From: an uncultured Bacteroides sp.
GTDB taxonomy: Bacteria > Bacteroidota > Bacteroidia > Bacteroidales > Bacteroidaceae
Length of the DNA: 25,656 nt
NCBI GenBank assembly: GCA_958477465.1
Contig: CAUEFX010000067.1
Coordinates: forward strand, 1 to 25,656
Direction of reading: 5' to 3'
Under the pieces are notes generated by a model. It saw only the letters and a program-made list of their open reading frames with translations, was not told the DNA's origin and made no database searches. Of the stretch, positions 1 to 6,856 are shown piece by piece. A program made the translations under genes and the position numbers. Positions within the stretch are counted from its first letter, which is position 1. Every line of letters begins with the position of its first letter.

Positions 1-213
1 ATAACATTTGGAATGATGAGCTTCAAGAGCAACTATCAAATCTCGCAGACTTTCATGATTAGAAAGCTGACCAAACATCAAAGCAAGTAGTTGATTCCAA
101 CAGGTGAAGTGCTTCACATATTTATCGCCATTATACTTGGTGACTATGCGGTTAAACTTACTTCGATTCAAAAATGAAGCCAATTGAGCGAAAACGTATT
201 TGTCTTGAAACAT
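1..213 (-). CDS. IS4-family transposase (DUF4372-type N-terminus), cut by window edge
   Basis: The minus strand reads without a stop from an ATG at 213 to the window edge, giving 71 residues that begin MFQDKYVFAQLASFLNRSKF and continue with KHFTCWNQLLALMFGQLSN and ESLRDLIVALEAH. I recognise this as the conserved N-terminal (DUF4372) domain of IS4-family transposases that are common in Bacteroides. The protein would cut and paste its own element through a DDE domain, which lies outside the window, so integrity cannot be judged. The gene runs in the same direction as the regulator at 591-2459 and lies downstream of it. Family assignment is confident; the exact IS name is not assigned. Confidence 0.85.
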   Translation of the reverse strand, partial: MFQDKYVFAQLASFLNRSKFNRIVTKYNGDKYVKHFTCWNQLLALMFGQLSNHESLRDLIVALEAHHSKCY

Positions 214-217
214 ATGC

Positions 218-235
218 CATCAGATTAATCTGATG
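218..235. repeat. 18-bp perfect palindrome just upstream of the IS4 transposase start
   Basis: CATCAGATTAATCTGATG reads identically on both strands. It ends five bases before the transposase ATG (minus strand), so it lies in the transposase leader or is part of its promoter/operator. It could bind a dimeric protein or form a hairpin that limits read-in translation from outside promoters; the role is inferred only. Confidence 0.7.
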
Positions 236-240
236 CAAAG

Positions 241-590
241 CTACAAATTTAAGTCTGTTCGCTCGAAAAATCTCTGTAACTAACTAAATTTCAAATATTT
301 CAAAGAACTTTTTTAGATTTTAATGGGACAGCAATGTTCTCAATTATAATATAACGGCGTAAGGTTGCTATAACCTTTAGTTCCGAGCAATAATAAAAGT
401 TTGACGTATCTATTTTGTATTGTATTGGATGATAATATGTTGCTTTTGATAAATAAACCATTTTCTGCACGCATACTATCAAAGTTTGACACTTTGAATT
501 GTTTATAGGGACAAATATGTAAAAACAGTCCATTTACTAGATTTGGTAGATAGACTGTTTCGAAACGTGTAAAGTAATTATCTGATTGAA
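241..590. other. Intergenic stretch between IS4 transposase and regulator
   Basis: I see no credible gene here. A 77-codon minus-strand frame (300-533) has no family resemblance and begins inside the terminator hairpin. The stretch should contain one terminus of the IS4 element, probably within the first hundred bases, but I cannot define its inverted repeat without the other end. Other contents are a small hairpin (AAGGTT/AACCTT arms, 361-377) and the regulator terminator at 521-560. Confidence 0.5.
521..560 (-). terminator. Rho-independent-type terminator of the TPR regulator
   Basis: Read on the minus strand, AAACAGTC (560-553) pairs with GACTGTTT (530-523) and is followed by further T residues to 521. 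It lies about 30 bases past the regulator stop codon. The loop is long (22 bases) but contains a short secondary CTA/TAG pairing. Confidence 0.6.
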
Positions 591-2459
591 CTACAGTTGT
601 TTCATAAGTTTTCTAACGTAAATACCTATGTTAGTCTGATGTTCATCAATATCAAGTTTCTTACGTACATCACTGCTAATATGATAATGCCTCTTCAGTT
701 GTATATATTCACCAACTTCTTTTCCACGAAGTCCAATCGCATAAAGACATACATAATTTATCTCTGATTCAGAAAGTCCATGTTGTTCAAGATATTCTAT
801 AAATTTAGGATGGGAAGCCTTAAACGCTAGACGAGTGGTATTCATAAACTCGTTCTTATCTTGAATAATTTGATCTTTCCAAGTTCCATACGGTTCTGCG
901 TATGAATCGTTATCTGTGATTCGTGAAGCCAATAGTCCATTCAGCATCTCTATCCGTACTTTGATGGCATCTTCGATGGGTTTTGCCAAATCTTTTTGTT
1001 TTTCCAAGACTTCTTTAAGAGCTTCACTTTCATTTTCAAGTTGCACAATCTTGAGTCGAAGGTTTTCTGCAACCAAAGATTGACGCTCACATTCCAATTC
1101 TGCGGTCTGTTTCTCAAGAACGGCATTATGTCTCTCCAACTCAAGCTTTTCATTTACTTTTTTGAGATTCTCTTTTTCCAGTTGTAATCTGACTTTCTCC
1201 TTATCATCTAATTCGCTTTTAACCTGTCCCATCCTATAACGATAGTAAATATATCCAATGATAATCAGTAATACAAATACGATGCATAGAACTAACCAGA
1301 TAAGCCTCTCAAGCCTCTGTTTATCCATCAAATTGGATTTCTCCATTTCATGACGTTCTTGTGCAAATAACAAATCATGAGAAAAAATACTCATGTGAAT
1401 AGAATCAATGGTCGTGTAAAAATCTTTATATGCATGCAATGCTCCGGCTAAATCTCCATTTAATTCCAAAATGTCAGGTTTTAGTGCCAGATATTTCAGA
1501 GAAGAACGAAATTTGGATTTAATGGGTATGGCATCCAAAACACGCTTGGCATTACGAGCATCACCAATTTTATAATAGGCTTCTGCTACATTTAATTTAA
1601 CCACATCATTTATGAAATCTACAGATTCACAATAATCCAGAATGTCAATAACATCCTCCTTGTTGCCAAATTTAAGCACGTATGAAAGTTCGTACGGAAC
1701 TATAATCGAACTTAAATTCGGATTTTCCGTAACTCGTTGCTTTGCGATAGTCCAAACACTGTCCGTAAGCGATCTGTCATTGTTCAGAATACCGCCATCC
1801 AAAGCATTAACAAGACTAAGCAGTTCATAGTCGGCTCGACCGATAGCACTATACAGATTCGCTGCATCAAGATTGTTCTTTATAAAATCATCTATCTTAT
1901 AAGTTGAATATTGAATGGTTGCCTGAGCGACCATGAGATTTGCCATAGTCAAGGTATCTGATGCTTCTTGACAATATTCTTTCCCTCGCATAAAACTTTG
2001 CATAGCCAAGTCATTATCACCCTGATTCTGATAAATCCTGCCTTGATAATAATACGTCCGAAGTTGCTCGTCGGGAGTTCCGTTCTTGACATAATAATCA
2101 ATGGCGGGTTGAAGAACATCAAAAGTTGTCATGTCAATGCAGTTCTTGTCCAAGGCCATGGACTTGAGCAACGCATATCGGGCTGCCATTTCCTTACCTT
2201 TGATATTTGAATCAGGGATATTTTCCAATACGGTGAGGGCTGAATCGGGTTGGGTGATCATGAGATTCTCTGCCACATCCGTCTGTTCCCATGTTGTTGA
2301 ATGCGTTTCGCAGCCAACTAATACTATAACAGCAATCAGTATAACCAGAAGTTCTCTGACACGACCTTTTTTATATTGGTGTGGCCTTTCTTCTTGAACG
2401 TAATATTCACGTCCAAGAACTAAATATTTTTTATTTATATATGATCTTAAAGAGTGCAT
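591..2459 (-). CDS. Membrane-anchored TPR/coiled-coil regulator with C-terminal HTH-like region
   Basis: The 622-residue product has an N-terminal hydrophobic segment (about 38-49) ending in a lipobox-like VLVGC (Cys50). A helical, TPR-like region follows (about 60-370), then a second transmembrane segment (about 386-407), a long charged coiled coil (about 414-495) and a C-terminal region (about 540-622). That last region contains LSESEINYVCLYAIGLRGKEVGEYI, split here as LSESEINYVCLYAIG and LRGKEVGEYI, which resembles a LuxR-type helix-turn-helix. This architecture is common in Bacteroides regulators thought to sense periplasmic signals and act on DNA in the cytoplasm; target and ligand are unknown. 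I chose the ATG at 2459. An upstream in-frame TTG at 2492 would give 633 residues, but it overlaps the -7 promoter element and would start translation at or before the transcript start. The n-region before the lipobox is unusually long, so lipidation is doubtful. Confidence 0.75.
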   Translation of the reverse strand: MHSLRSYINKKYLVLGREYYVQEERPHQYKKGRVRELLVILIAVIVLVGCETHSTTWEQTDVAENLMITQPDSALTVLENIPDSNIKGKEMAARYALLKSMALDKNCIDMTTFDVLQPAIDYYVKNGTPDEQLRTYYYQGRIYQNQGDNDLAMQSFMRGKEYCQEASDTLTMANLMVAQATIQYSTYKIDDFIKNNLDAANLYSAIGRADYELLSLVNALDGGILNNDRSLTDSVWTIAKQRVTENPNLSSIIVPYELSYVLKFGNKEDVIDILDYCESVDFINDVVKLNVAEAYYKIGDARNAKRVLDAIPIKSKFRSSLKYLALKPDILELNGDLAGALHAYKDFYTTIDSIHMSIFSHDLLFAQERHEMEKSNLMDKQRLERLIWLVLCIVFVLLIIIGYIYYRYRMGQVKSELDDKEKVRLQLEKENLKKVNEKLELERHNAVLEKQTAELECERQSLVAENLRLKIVQLENESEALKEVLEKQKDLAKPIEDAIKVRIEMLNGLLASRITDNDSYAEPYGTWKDQIIQDKNEFMNTTRLAFKASHPKFIEYLEQHGLSESEINYVCLYAIGLRGKEVGEYIQLKRHYHISSDVRKKLDIDEHQTNIGIYVRKLMKQL

Positions 2460-2489
2460 TTGTATAATCGTTTGTATGATAGTTATTTG

Positions 2490-2497
2490 CAAAGTTA
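2490..2497 (-). promoter_or_regulatory. Putative Bacteroidota -7 element for the TPR regulator
   Basis: TAACTTTG on the minus strand matches TAnnTTTG. The regulator ATG lies about 30 bases downstream, giving a short leader. No clear -33 TTTG was found. The element sits just past the stop codon of the ISAs1-type fragment. Confidence 0.5.
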
Positions 2498-2503
2498 CTC
2501 ATT

Positions 2504-2644
2504 TTATTCTTGTCTGTCTATAAAATGGGCGATTAAAAGAAGTATTACAAGCATCTGCAAGTCGGAAAGACGATGCTTGAAATTACCCTTACCGGTTCTG
2601 CGGTATTCCGGTACTGAATTTACGAATTTTCTCAACTGCGCCAT
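2504..2644 (-). pseudogene. Remnant of an ISAs1-family transposase (N-terminus only)
   Basis: A 46-codon minus-strand frame starts with an ATG at 2644 and reads MAQLRKFVNSVPEYRRTGKG, then NFKHRLSDLQMLVILL, before diverging and stopping. The first 36 or so residues match what I know of the N-terminal domain (DDE_Tnp_1-associated) of Bacteroides ISAs1-type transposases, which are normally several hundred residues long. The catalytic DDE domain is absent, so this is a decayed copy truncated by deletion or rearrangement. Its 3' end abuts the promoter of the downstream regulator. Alternative: a short unrelated peptide, which I think unlikely given the motif similarity. Confidence 0.65.
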
Positions 2645-2722
2645 GATACTTCTGTCAAGGCAAACAAAGTGTTTCTCTTTTATTTATTAATGCTAAAAAG
2701 TTATATATTAGATATTAATTCG

Positions 2723-2730
2723 TATTTTTG
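2723..2730 (+). promoter_or_regulatory. Putative -7 promoter element for the peptide transporter
   Basis: TATTTTTG matches TAnnTTTG and lies about 50 bases before the transporter ATG at 2783, in a very AT-rich stretch. No convincing -33 box is seen. Confidence 0.5.
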
Positions 2731-2782
2731 CAGAAACTATATCTGAAAAGACAAACCATTATTAATTAAATATTTATATCTT

Positions 2783-4306
2783 ATGTTTAGTAAACACCCT
2801 AAAGGGCTGATCGCAGCCGCCTTAGCCAATCTCGGCGAACGCTTTGGCTTTTATACTATGATGGCAATCCTTGTCCTTTTCTTGCAGGCGAAATTCGGTC
2901 TGGACGTAAAAAGTGCAGGATTTATCTATTCCACATTTTATTTTTCTATTTACATTCTTGCCCTTGTAGGCGGTATTATTGCCGATAAAACACGAAATTA
3001 TAAAGGAACAATCATGGTCGGCATTATTTTAATGGCATTAGGCTATCTGCTGCTTGCCATTCCTTCCGAAACCCCGGTGGGCAATAAGGCATTGTTCCTG
3101 ACTATCACATGTATCGGGCTGTTTGTCATTGCTTTTGGTAATGGTCTCTTTAAGGGAAATCTTCAGGCGCTGGTAGGGCAGATGTACGATAATCCGCAAT
3201 ATTCCGCTATGCGTGATTCCGGTTTCTCCCTTTTCTATATGTTTATTAATATCGGTGCTATTTTTGCTCCGATGGCTGCTATCGGTGTACGCAACTGGTG
3301 GTTGTCTACTTTCGGTTTTTCCTATAATGCCGATCTTCCAGCTCTGTGTCACGGTCAGTTGGCTCAGACACTTACTCCCGAAGCCATAGAGAATTACACG
3401 AAACTTGCTTCCGAGTCGTCTGCTGCGGCTGTTACCGATCTCACTGCTTTTGCCGCCGATTATCTGAATGTGTTTACTACCGGATTCCACTATGCTTTCG
3501 GTGTTGCCATTGTGGCTATGGCGGTTTCGCTTCTCATTTATATGGTGAATAAGAAGAACTTTCCCGATCCGAGCAAGAAAGCCGAAGCCGGTAAAAATAC
3601 CGGTGCTTCTGCAGCTGTTGCAGAAATGAGCGCCCAGGAGGTGAAACAGCGTATTTATGCTTTGTTTGCTGTGTTCGGCGTTGTCATTTTCTTCTGGTTC
3701 TCATTCCATCAGAATGGTTTGACATTGACATTCTTTGCAAAAGAATATACTGATCTGAATCTTTTCGGCATGCCTATTTCGGCAGAGTTGTTCCAGTCGT
3801 TGAATCCTTTCTTTGTGGTATTCCTTACTCCGGTGGTCATGGCGATATTTGCCCGTCAGCGTGCCCGTGGGTGCGAACCGTCTACTCCCAAGAAGATTGC
3901 TATCGGTATGGGTATTGCCGCTTCGGCATTCGTTGTGATGGCTGTCGGTTCATTTGTTTCCAATCTGCCCTTGCACAAAGAGGTAATGGAAGCAGGAATG
4001 TCTTCGGTGAAAGTAACTCCTTTGTTGCTGATGGTGACTTACCTTATTCTGACTGTTGCCGAGCTGTACATTTCTCCGCTGGGCATCTCATTCGTATCTA
4101 AAGTGGCTCCTCCTAAATATCAGGGAATCATGCAAGGTGGTTGGCTGGGTGCTACCGCCATCGGTAATCAGTTGCTGTTTATCGGTGCTGTATTGTACGA
4201 GACGATTCCTATTTGGATGACATGGACCGTATTCGTTGTTGCATGCAGCATTTCAATGATTACCATGCTCTTTATGCTGAAATGGCTGGAGAGGGTAGCT
4301 AAATAA
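2783..4306 (+). CDS. POT/PTR2-family proton-coupled oligopeptide transporter
   Basis: The 507-residue integral membrane protein is predicted to import di- and tripeptides with protons across the inner membrane. It carries the POT hallmarks: GERFGFY at 18-24 (the ExxERFxYY-type motif in TM1), GNGLFKGNLQ around Lys124, the PTR2 signature FYMFINIGA at 151-159, and ELYISPLGISFVSKVAPP near the C-terminus. Hydrophobic helices run throughout, with a hydrophilic loop around 255-285, consistent with the usual 12 to 14 helices. It is transcribed alone, with a promoter-like element upstream and a terminator downstream. With the DPP5-like dipeptidyl peptidase elsewhere in the window it fits growth on peptides, though the two are not in one operon. 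Substrate preference cannot be read from sequence. Confidence 0.93.
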   Translation: MFSKHPKGLIAAALANLGERFGFYTMMAILVLFLQAKFGLDVKSAGFIYSTFYFSIYILALVGGIIADKTRNYKGTIMVGIILMALGYLLLAIPSETPVGNKALFLTITCIGLFVIAFGNGLFKGNLQALVGQMYDNPQYSAMRDSGFSLFYMFINIGAIFAPMAAIGVRNWWLSTFGFSYNADLPALCHGQLAQTLTPEAIENYTKLASESSAAAVTDLTAFAADYLNVFTTGFHYAFGVAIVAMAVSLLIYMVNKKNFPDPSKKAEAGKNTGASAAVAEMSAQEVKQRIYALFAVFGVVIFFWFSFHQNGLTLTFFAKEYTDLNLFGMPISAELFQSLNPFFVVFLTPVVMAIFARQRARGCEPSTPKKIAIGMGIAASAFVVMAVGSFVSNLPLHKEVMEAGMSSVKVTPLLLMVTYLILTVAELYISPLGISFVSKVAPPKYQGIMQGGWLGATAIGNQLLFIGAVLYETIPIWMTWTVFVVACSISMITMLFMLKWLERVAK

Positions 4307-4346
4307 TTTGTTATTTCTTTTATTTTTTTTATTTTTTATTGATGTC

Positions 4347-4381
4347 AGGGGTGTATCGGTAGTTTCCGGTACACCTTTTTT
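4347..4381 (+). terminator. Terminator of the POT transporter
   Basis: GGTGTATCGG (4350-4359) pairs with CCGGTACACC (4366-4375) with one G-U wobble and a 6-base loop, followed by a T run. It starts about 40 bases past the transporter stop codon. Confidence 0.8.
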
Positions 4382-4444
4382 ACTGCCGTTTTTGTGGTTA
4401 ATGCCGATGGCTGTGATACGGGAATGGCCAATGCCGGGCAACTG

Positions 4445-4942
4445 TCAGATGTCCAGCCCCATGATATAGTCATTCATATAATATCCGTTTCCTATCGGGA
4501 AATCTCCTTCACGCAACTTTCTCATTCCCATCTGTTCGTAAAAGTGCAGGGCTTTGTTATTCCTGTTTACATTCAGCTCCATCAGACAGGGAGCGGGATG
4601 TATCTCCTTTATATACCCGATGGCCTGCCGGAACAGAAAACTGCCCACGTGTTGTCCTTGGAAAGCCGGGAGTACATAAATCTTTTGTAAATGAAACAGA
4701 TTTTCTCCTTGAGGTTGTACCGATACATATCCGCAAGGTTCATCCCCTTTGTAGGCTATGAAATAGACATGCCCTTCTTCTTCCATCTGTTTGCGGATAT
4801 TTTCAGGAGAGTACATCCAGTCCATCATAAAATCCAACTGTTCGGGTGAGATTATTTCTTTATAAGTAGCGGGGAAGACGATGGAAGCCATATCGTGTAT
4901 CAACCCGCAATCTTTGGTGGTTGCTTTTCGTATAGTAAACAT
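4445..4942 (-). CDS. GNAT-family N-acetyltransferase
   Basis: The product is 165 residues when started at the ATG at 4942 (MFTIRKATTKDCGLI). An upstream in-frame extension to 5170 reads as non-coding low-similarity sequence and would cross the putative promoter, so it was rejected. The GNAT fold is indicated by the starting beta strand IRKATTKDCGLI, and by motif A, IYVLPAFQGQHVGSFLF, with the acetyl-CoA pyrophosphate loop QGQHVG at 95-100. The motif B-like NVNRNNKALHFYEQMGM near 124-140 adds support. The protein resembles small-molecule acetyltransferases of the PaiA-like type, but the acceptor is unknown. It is divergent from the metallo-hydrolase at 5121; their promoters share about 180 bases. 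Confidence 0.88.
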   Translation of the reverse strand: MFTIRKATTKDCGLIHDMASIVFPATYKEIISPEQLDFMMDWMYSPENIRKQMEEEGHVYFIAYKGDEPCGYVSVQPQGENLFHLQKIYVLPAFQGQHVGSFLFRQAIGYIKEIHPAPCLMELNVNRNNKALHFYEQMGMRKLREGDFPIGNGYYMNDYIMGLDI

Positions 4943-4972
4943 AAGTGTATGTATTTTGGTTTTTGATTGCTG

Positions 4973-4980
4973 CAAATATA
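4973..4980 (-). promoter_or_regulatory. Putative -7 element for the GNAT gene
   Basis: On the minus strand TATATTTG matches TAnnTTTG, about 30 bases before the ATG at 4942. This placement supports the short GNAT start. Confidence 0.5.
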
Positions 4981-5078
4981 AGGCAATAATCGGTAGGGTG
5001 TGAGGGGGAGAGAGTTTAATGTGAGTTAAAATTGTGGAATCCATTGGGCTTTTATCACTCCCCTCCTGCATTAATCGA

Positions 5079-5096
5079 TATTTTTGGTTATGTTTG
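5079..5096 (+). promoter_or_regulatory. Two overlapping candidate -7 elements for the metallo-hydrolase
   Basis: TATTTTTG (5079-5086) and TATGTTTG (5089-5096) both match TAnnTTTG. Either would start transcription shortly before the ATG at 5121 and makes the upstream ATG at 5034 an unlikely start. Confidence 0.45.
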
Positions 5097-5120
5097 CGAC
5101 ATCTTATCAGGCTTAGAAAA

Positions 5121-6119
5121 ATGGGTGAACATATATGTTTCAGGCGAAATGAACGCCTGGCTACCATCAACCCTTATTGGAGGGGAAATCCAATGGTAAA
5201 AGGGCGGTTCTTCAATCGTCAGCACCGTTTCCGACCCGGAATGGGCAGTGTGTTGAAGTGGCGGTTTTCTCCCAATCCGCAGCGGAAAGAGAAACGTACC
5301 GTAAAGTGGGATCCGGAAGTCAATTATCTTCGTTCGCTGGATGCGGTGAACGGCAATTCATTGATATGGTTGGGGCATAATTCTTTTTTTATGCAGTTGG
5401 CGGGTAAAAGAATTATGTTCGATCCTGTATTTGGCGATATCCCTTTTGTGCGTCGTAGAAGCCGGTTTCCTGCCAATCCGAATATTTTCACGGGAATTGA
5501 TTATTTGCTGATCAGTCACGATCACTTCGATCATCTGGATAAGCAGAGTGTAGGGCGGTTGCTGGAGAACAATCCGCACATGAAGCTGTTCTGTGGCTTG
5601 GGCACAGGCGAATTGATAAAGAACTGGTTCCCGAAGATAGAGACGGTGGAAGCCGGATGGTATCAGCAGGTGGAAGACGGGCGCTTGAAAATAACTTTCC
5701 TGCCCGCACAGCATTGGAGTAAGCGTTCGGTTCGCGATGGCGGACAACGGCTGTGGGGAGCGTTTATGCTTCAAGGCGACGGCATTTCCGTTTATTATAG
5801 CGGTGATACAGGCTATTCCAATCATTTTGCGGAAATACCCGAATTGTTGTGCGCTCCCGATTATGCATTGGTCGGTATCGGTGCCTACAAGCCCCGGTGG
5901 TTCATGCGTCCCAATCATATTTCTCCTTATGAATCGCTGACGGCTTCGCAGGAGATGCGTGCCGGGCTGACTATTCCGATGCATTATGGCACATTCGATC
6001 TGTCGGATGAGCCGCTTCACGATCCTCCTCAGGTTTTTGAAGCTGAGGCAAGGAGAAGGAACATAAAAGTGGTCATTCCTACACTCGGAGATATCGTGAA
6101 GCTGAAAAAGCAGAAGTAA
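5121..6119 (+). CDS. NAPE-PLD-like metallo-beta-lactamase-fold hydrolase
   Basis: The 332-residue product, started at the ATG at 5121, has an MBL fold of the Lactamase_B_2 type. The zinc motif SHDHFDHLD (His133, His135, Asp137, His138) follows GHNSFFMQLAGKRIMFDPVF. Later ligands are probably in YYSGDTGY (Asp) and IPMHYGTFDL (His). This set resembles N-acylphosphatidylethanolamine-hydrolysing phospholipase D and its bacterial relatives; UlaG-type hydrolases are the other possibility. No signal peptide is obvious, and the basic N-terminus (RRNERLATINPYWRGNP) suggests a cytoplasmic or membrane-associated enzyme. An in-frame ATG at 5034 would add 29 residues but lies upstream of the promoter-like elements. 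The flavin reductase gene follows after 131 bases. Confidence 0.82.
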   Translation: MGEHICFRRNERLATINPYWRGNPMVKGRFFNRQHRFRPGMGSVLKWRFSPNPQRKEKRTVKWDPEVNYLRSLDAVNGNSLIWLGHNSFFMQLAGKRIMFDPVFGDIPFVRRRSRFPANPNIFTGIDYLLISHDHFDHLDKQSVGRLLENNPHMKLFCGLGTGELIKNWFPKIETVEAGWYQQVEDGRLKITFLPAQHWSKRSVRDGGQRLWGAFMLQGDGISVYYSGDTGYSNHFAEIPELLCAPDYALVGIGAYKPRWFMRPNHISPYESLTASQEMRAGLTIPMHYGTFDLSDEPLHDPPQVFEAEARRRNIKVVIPTLGDIVKLKKQK

Positions 6120-6146
6120 GAAGGACGTATCGACTGAAACCGGTAA

Positions 6147-6240
6147 ACACCGGCAGGGAATCGCCCGGTGTCAAAGAAAGAAAACGATGGATAAAAGAAA
6201 AAAGACGATGAATTAAAGAAAACAGTGTATAAACATAGAA
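6147..6240 (+). repeat. Hairpin plus A-rich degenerate repeats before the flavin reductase gene
   Basis: ACACCGG (6147-6153) pairs with CCGGTGT (6165-6171) but has no T run. It is followed by three degenerate A-rich units that start AAAGAAAA and carry ACGATGGATA, ACGATGAATT and CAGTGTATA. This is leader sequence of the downstream gene or a weak terminator of the upstream one. Confidence 0.4.
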
Positions 6241-6250
6241 AGAGGTAATC

Positions 6251-6757
6251 ATGAAAAAGGTAGAAGTTAAAGAACTTTCAGAGAATTTTTTTGAAGCAAT
6301 AGGAAAAGAATGGATGCTGGTTACGGCAGAAAACAGGGAAGCATTCAATACGATGACTGCCAGTTGGGGTGGTATCGGATGGCTTTGGAACAAGCCCGTG
6401 GCTTTTGTATTTGTCCGCCCCGAGCGTTATACTTATGAATTTATCGAGAAGGGCGATTTTCTTACGCTCTCTTTTTTAGGAGAAGAAAACAAGAAAATTC
6501 ATAGTGTTTGCGGTTCCAAGTCCGGCAGAGAGGTGGATAAAGTAAAGGAAACCGGATTGAAACCGTTGTTTACAGAGCAGGGGAATGTGCTTTTCGAACA
6601 ATCCCGTTTGAGCCTGGAGTGCAAGAAACTTTATGCCGGAAAAATCGATCCCGATAACTTTTTAGACAAGGGTCTGATCGAGAAATGGTACGGAGGTTCG
6701 CACGGTGGATTCCATAAAATGTATGTGGTTGAGATAGAGAACGTGTGGGTTCGCTGA
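6251..6757 (+). CDS. Flavin reductase family protein (FMN-binding split barrel)
   Basis: The 168-residue protein begins MKKVEVKELSENFFEAIGKE and shows the order of elements typical of the flavin reductase-like domain. WMLVTAENREAFNTMTASWG is the N-terminal strand with the NTMTASW flavin-contact region, then come KPVAFVFVRPERYTYEFI, FLTLSFLG and, near the C-terminus, GGFHKMYVVEIENVWV. Members bind FMN and either reduce flavin with NAD(P)H or serve as flavoredoxin-like electron carriers. Which applies here cannot be told. The protein is likely cytoplasmic. AGAGG lies upstream of the ATG, a reasonable ribosome binding site for this group of organisms. It may be co-transcribed with the preceding metallo-hydrolase. 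Confidence 0.88.
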   Translation: MKKVEVKELSENFFEAIGKEWMLVTAENREAFNTMTASWGGIGWLWNKPVAFVFVRPERYTYEFIEKGDFLTLSFLGEENKKIHSVCGSKSGREVDKVKETGLKPLFTEQGNVLFEQSRLSLECKKLYAGKIDPDNFLDKGLIEKWYGGSHGGFHKMYVVEIENVWVR

Positions 6758-6769
6758 TTTTATTTATAA

Positions 6770-6819
6770 GGAAAGAGGGCATGTCAAGATTCAATCTTAT
6801 TTTGACATACCCTCTTTTC
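6770..6819. terminator. Bidirectional terminator between convergent genes
   Basis: GGAAAGAGGGCATGTCAA (6770-6787) pairs with TTGACATACCCTCTTTTC (6802-6819) over about 17 positions. On the plus strand there is one C-A mismatch; on the minus strand the same position is a G-U pair. T-rich tracts lie on both sides, so it can serve the plus-strand flavin reductase gene and the minus-strand peptidase gene. Confidence 0.8.
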
Positions 6820-6856
6820 TATTTCTGACATATCTTCTTTCTGTCTGGCTATCAGC

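Noticed and set aside
300..533. 77-codon minus-strand frame left of the regulator
   Set aside because: No family resemblance, lies in the IS flank, and starts inside the regulator's terminator hairpin.
2460..2492. Upstream TTG start for the TPR regulator
   Set aside because: The TTG is part of the -7 promoter match, so the transcript would begin after it; the ATG at 2459 is better placed.
4943..5170. N-terminal extension of the GNAT gene
   Set aside because: It crosses both divergent promoter candidates and has no GNAT similarity.
5358..6020. 220-codon minus-strand frame opposite the metallo-hydrolase
   Set aside because: It is antisense to a gene with recognisable zinc-binding motifs and shows no family features.
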